From: an uncultured Megamonas sp.
GTDB taxonomy: Bacteria > Bacillota > Negativicutes > Selenomonadales > Selenomonadaceae
Length of the DNA stretch: 5,970 bases
Direction: 5' to 3'
Assembly: GCA_900554895.1 (NCBI GenBank)
Contig: USIX01000141.1
Span: 1-5,970, forward strand
Shown here: positions 5,911 through 5,970 of the stretch, piece after piece
How the letters are laid out: every line of letters begins with the position of its first letter
Position numbering within the stretch: position 1 is the stretch's first letter
Translations under genes and position numbers: made by a program
Notes under the pieces: model-generated
Told to the model about the DNA's origin: nothing
Seen by the model: the letters and a program-made list of their open reading frames with translations, nothing else
Database searches by the model: none

Positions 5911-5970
5911 ATGCAAAGGAGATACTCTAAGTAACTAATTATATAGATAAAAGTGTGTATTAGTGATATA

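Noticed and set aside
5644..5938. Open frames on both strands overlapping the small Sm-like gene
   Set aside because: The minus frame and the shifted plus frame have no ribosome binding sites, and both run across the terminator at 5876-5910, while the 5611-5862 frame has a complete promoter, binding site and terminator.
5911..5970. Possible short peptide MQRRYSK from ATG 5911
   Set aside because: Seven codons with no ribosome binding site upstream, beginning directly after the terminator T tract; nothing supports translation.

Overview
The window looks like a chromosomal segment from a low-GC, outer-membrane-bearing Firmicute of the class Negativicutes (Selenomonas/Megamonas/Veillonella relatives). 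The pointer is the first gene, an outer-membrane porin with an N-terminal SLH domain. That architecture is typical of these diderm Firmicutes, which tether the outer membrane to peptidoglycan through SLH porins. The exact genus is inference only.

Layout. On the + strand, positions 55-1368 encode the SLH porin, followed 20 bases later by a DUF4867-like cupin-type protein (1389-2009); the two probably share a transcript. A strong hairpin terminator (2020-2064) follows. Only about 10 bases after it comes the ribosome binding site of a family 3 glycoside hydrolase (2087-4524). That hydrolase is split into two overlapping frames by the lack of one A in an A7 tract (2479-2485). Read with a -1 shift it gives a continuous, well-conserved 812-residue enzyme with both expected catalytic acids. 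A second hairpin (4542-4580) serves as a convergent terminator for the hydrolase and for the opposite-strand metallo-beta-lactamase-fold hydrolase (4584-5384, - strand). A 226-base divergent intergenic region (5385-5610) holds one good promoter for each direction and two inverted repeats. It leads to a small 83-residue protein (5611-5862, + strand) that resembles Sm-like beta-barrel proteins and has its own terminator (5876-5910). The last 60 bases contain nothing I can support.

How the genes may work together (inference). The porin would admit small solutes through the outer membrane. The hydrolase has no signal peptide, so it would cleave short beta-linked glycosides after uptake, and the cupin protein may act in the same sugar pathway. 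No transporter or sugar regulator lies in the window, so substrate and pathway cannot be fixed. The metallohydrolase and the small protein look unrelated to the sugar genes.

The item most worth a second look is the hydrolase junction. The sequence fits a perfect X_XXY_YYZ slippery heptamer, and the same site also fits a one-base contraction of an A8 tract. The sequence alone cannot distinguish a dead gene, a phase-variable gene, recoding or a read error. I found no CRISPR array, RNA gene, insertion sequence or clearly new multi-gene system.
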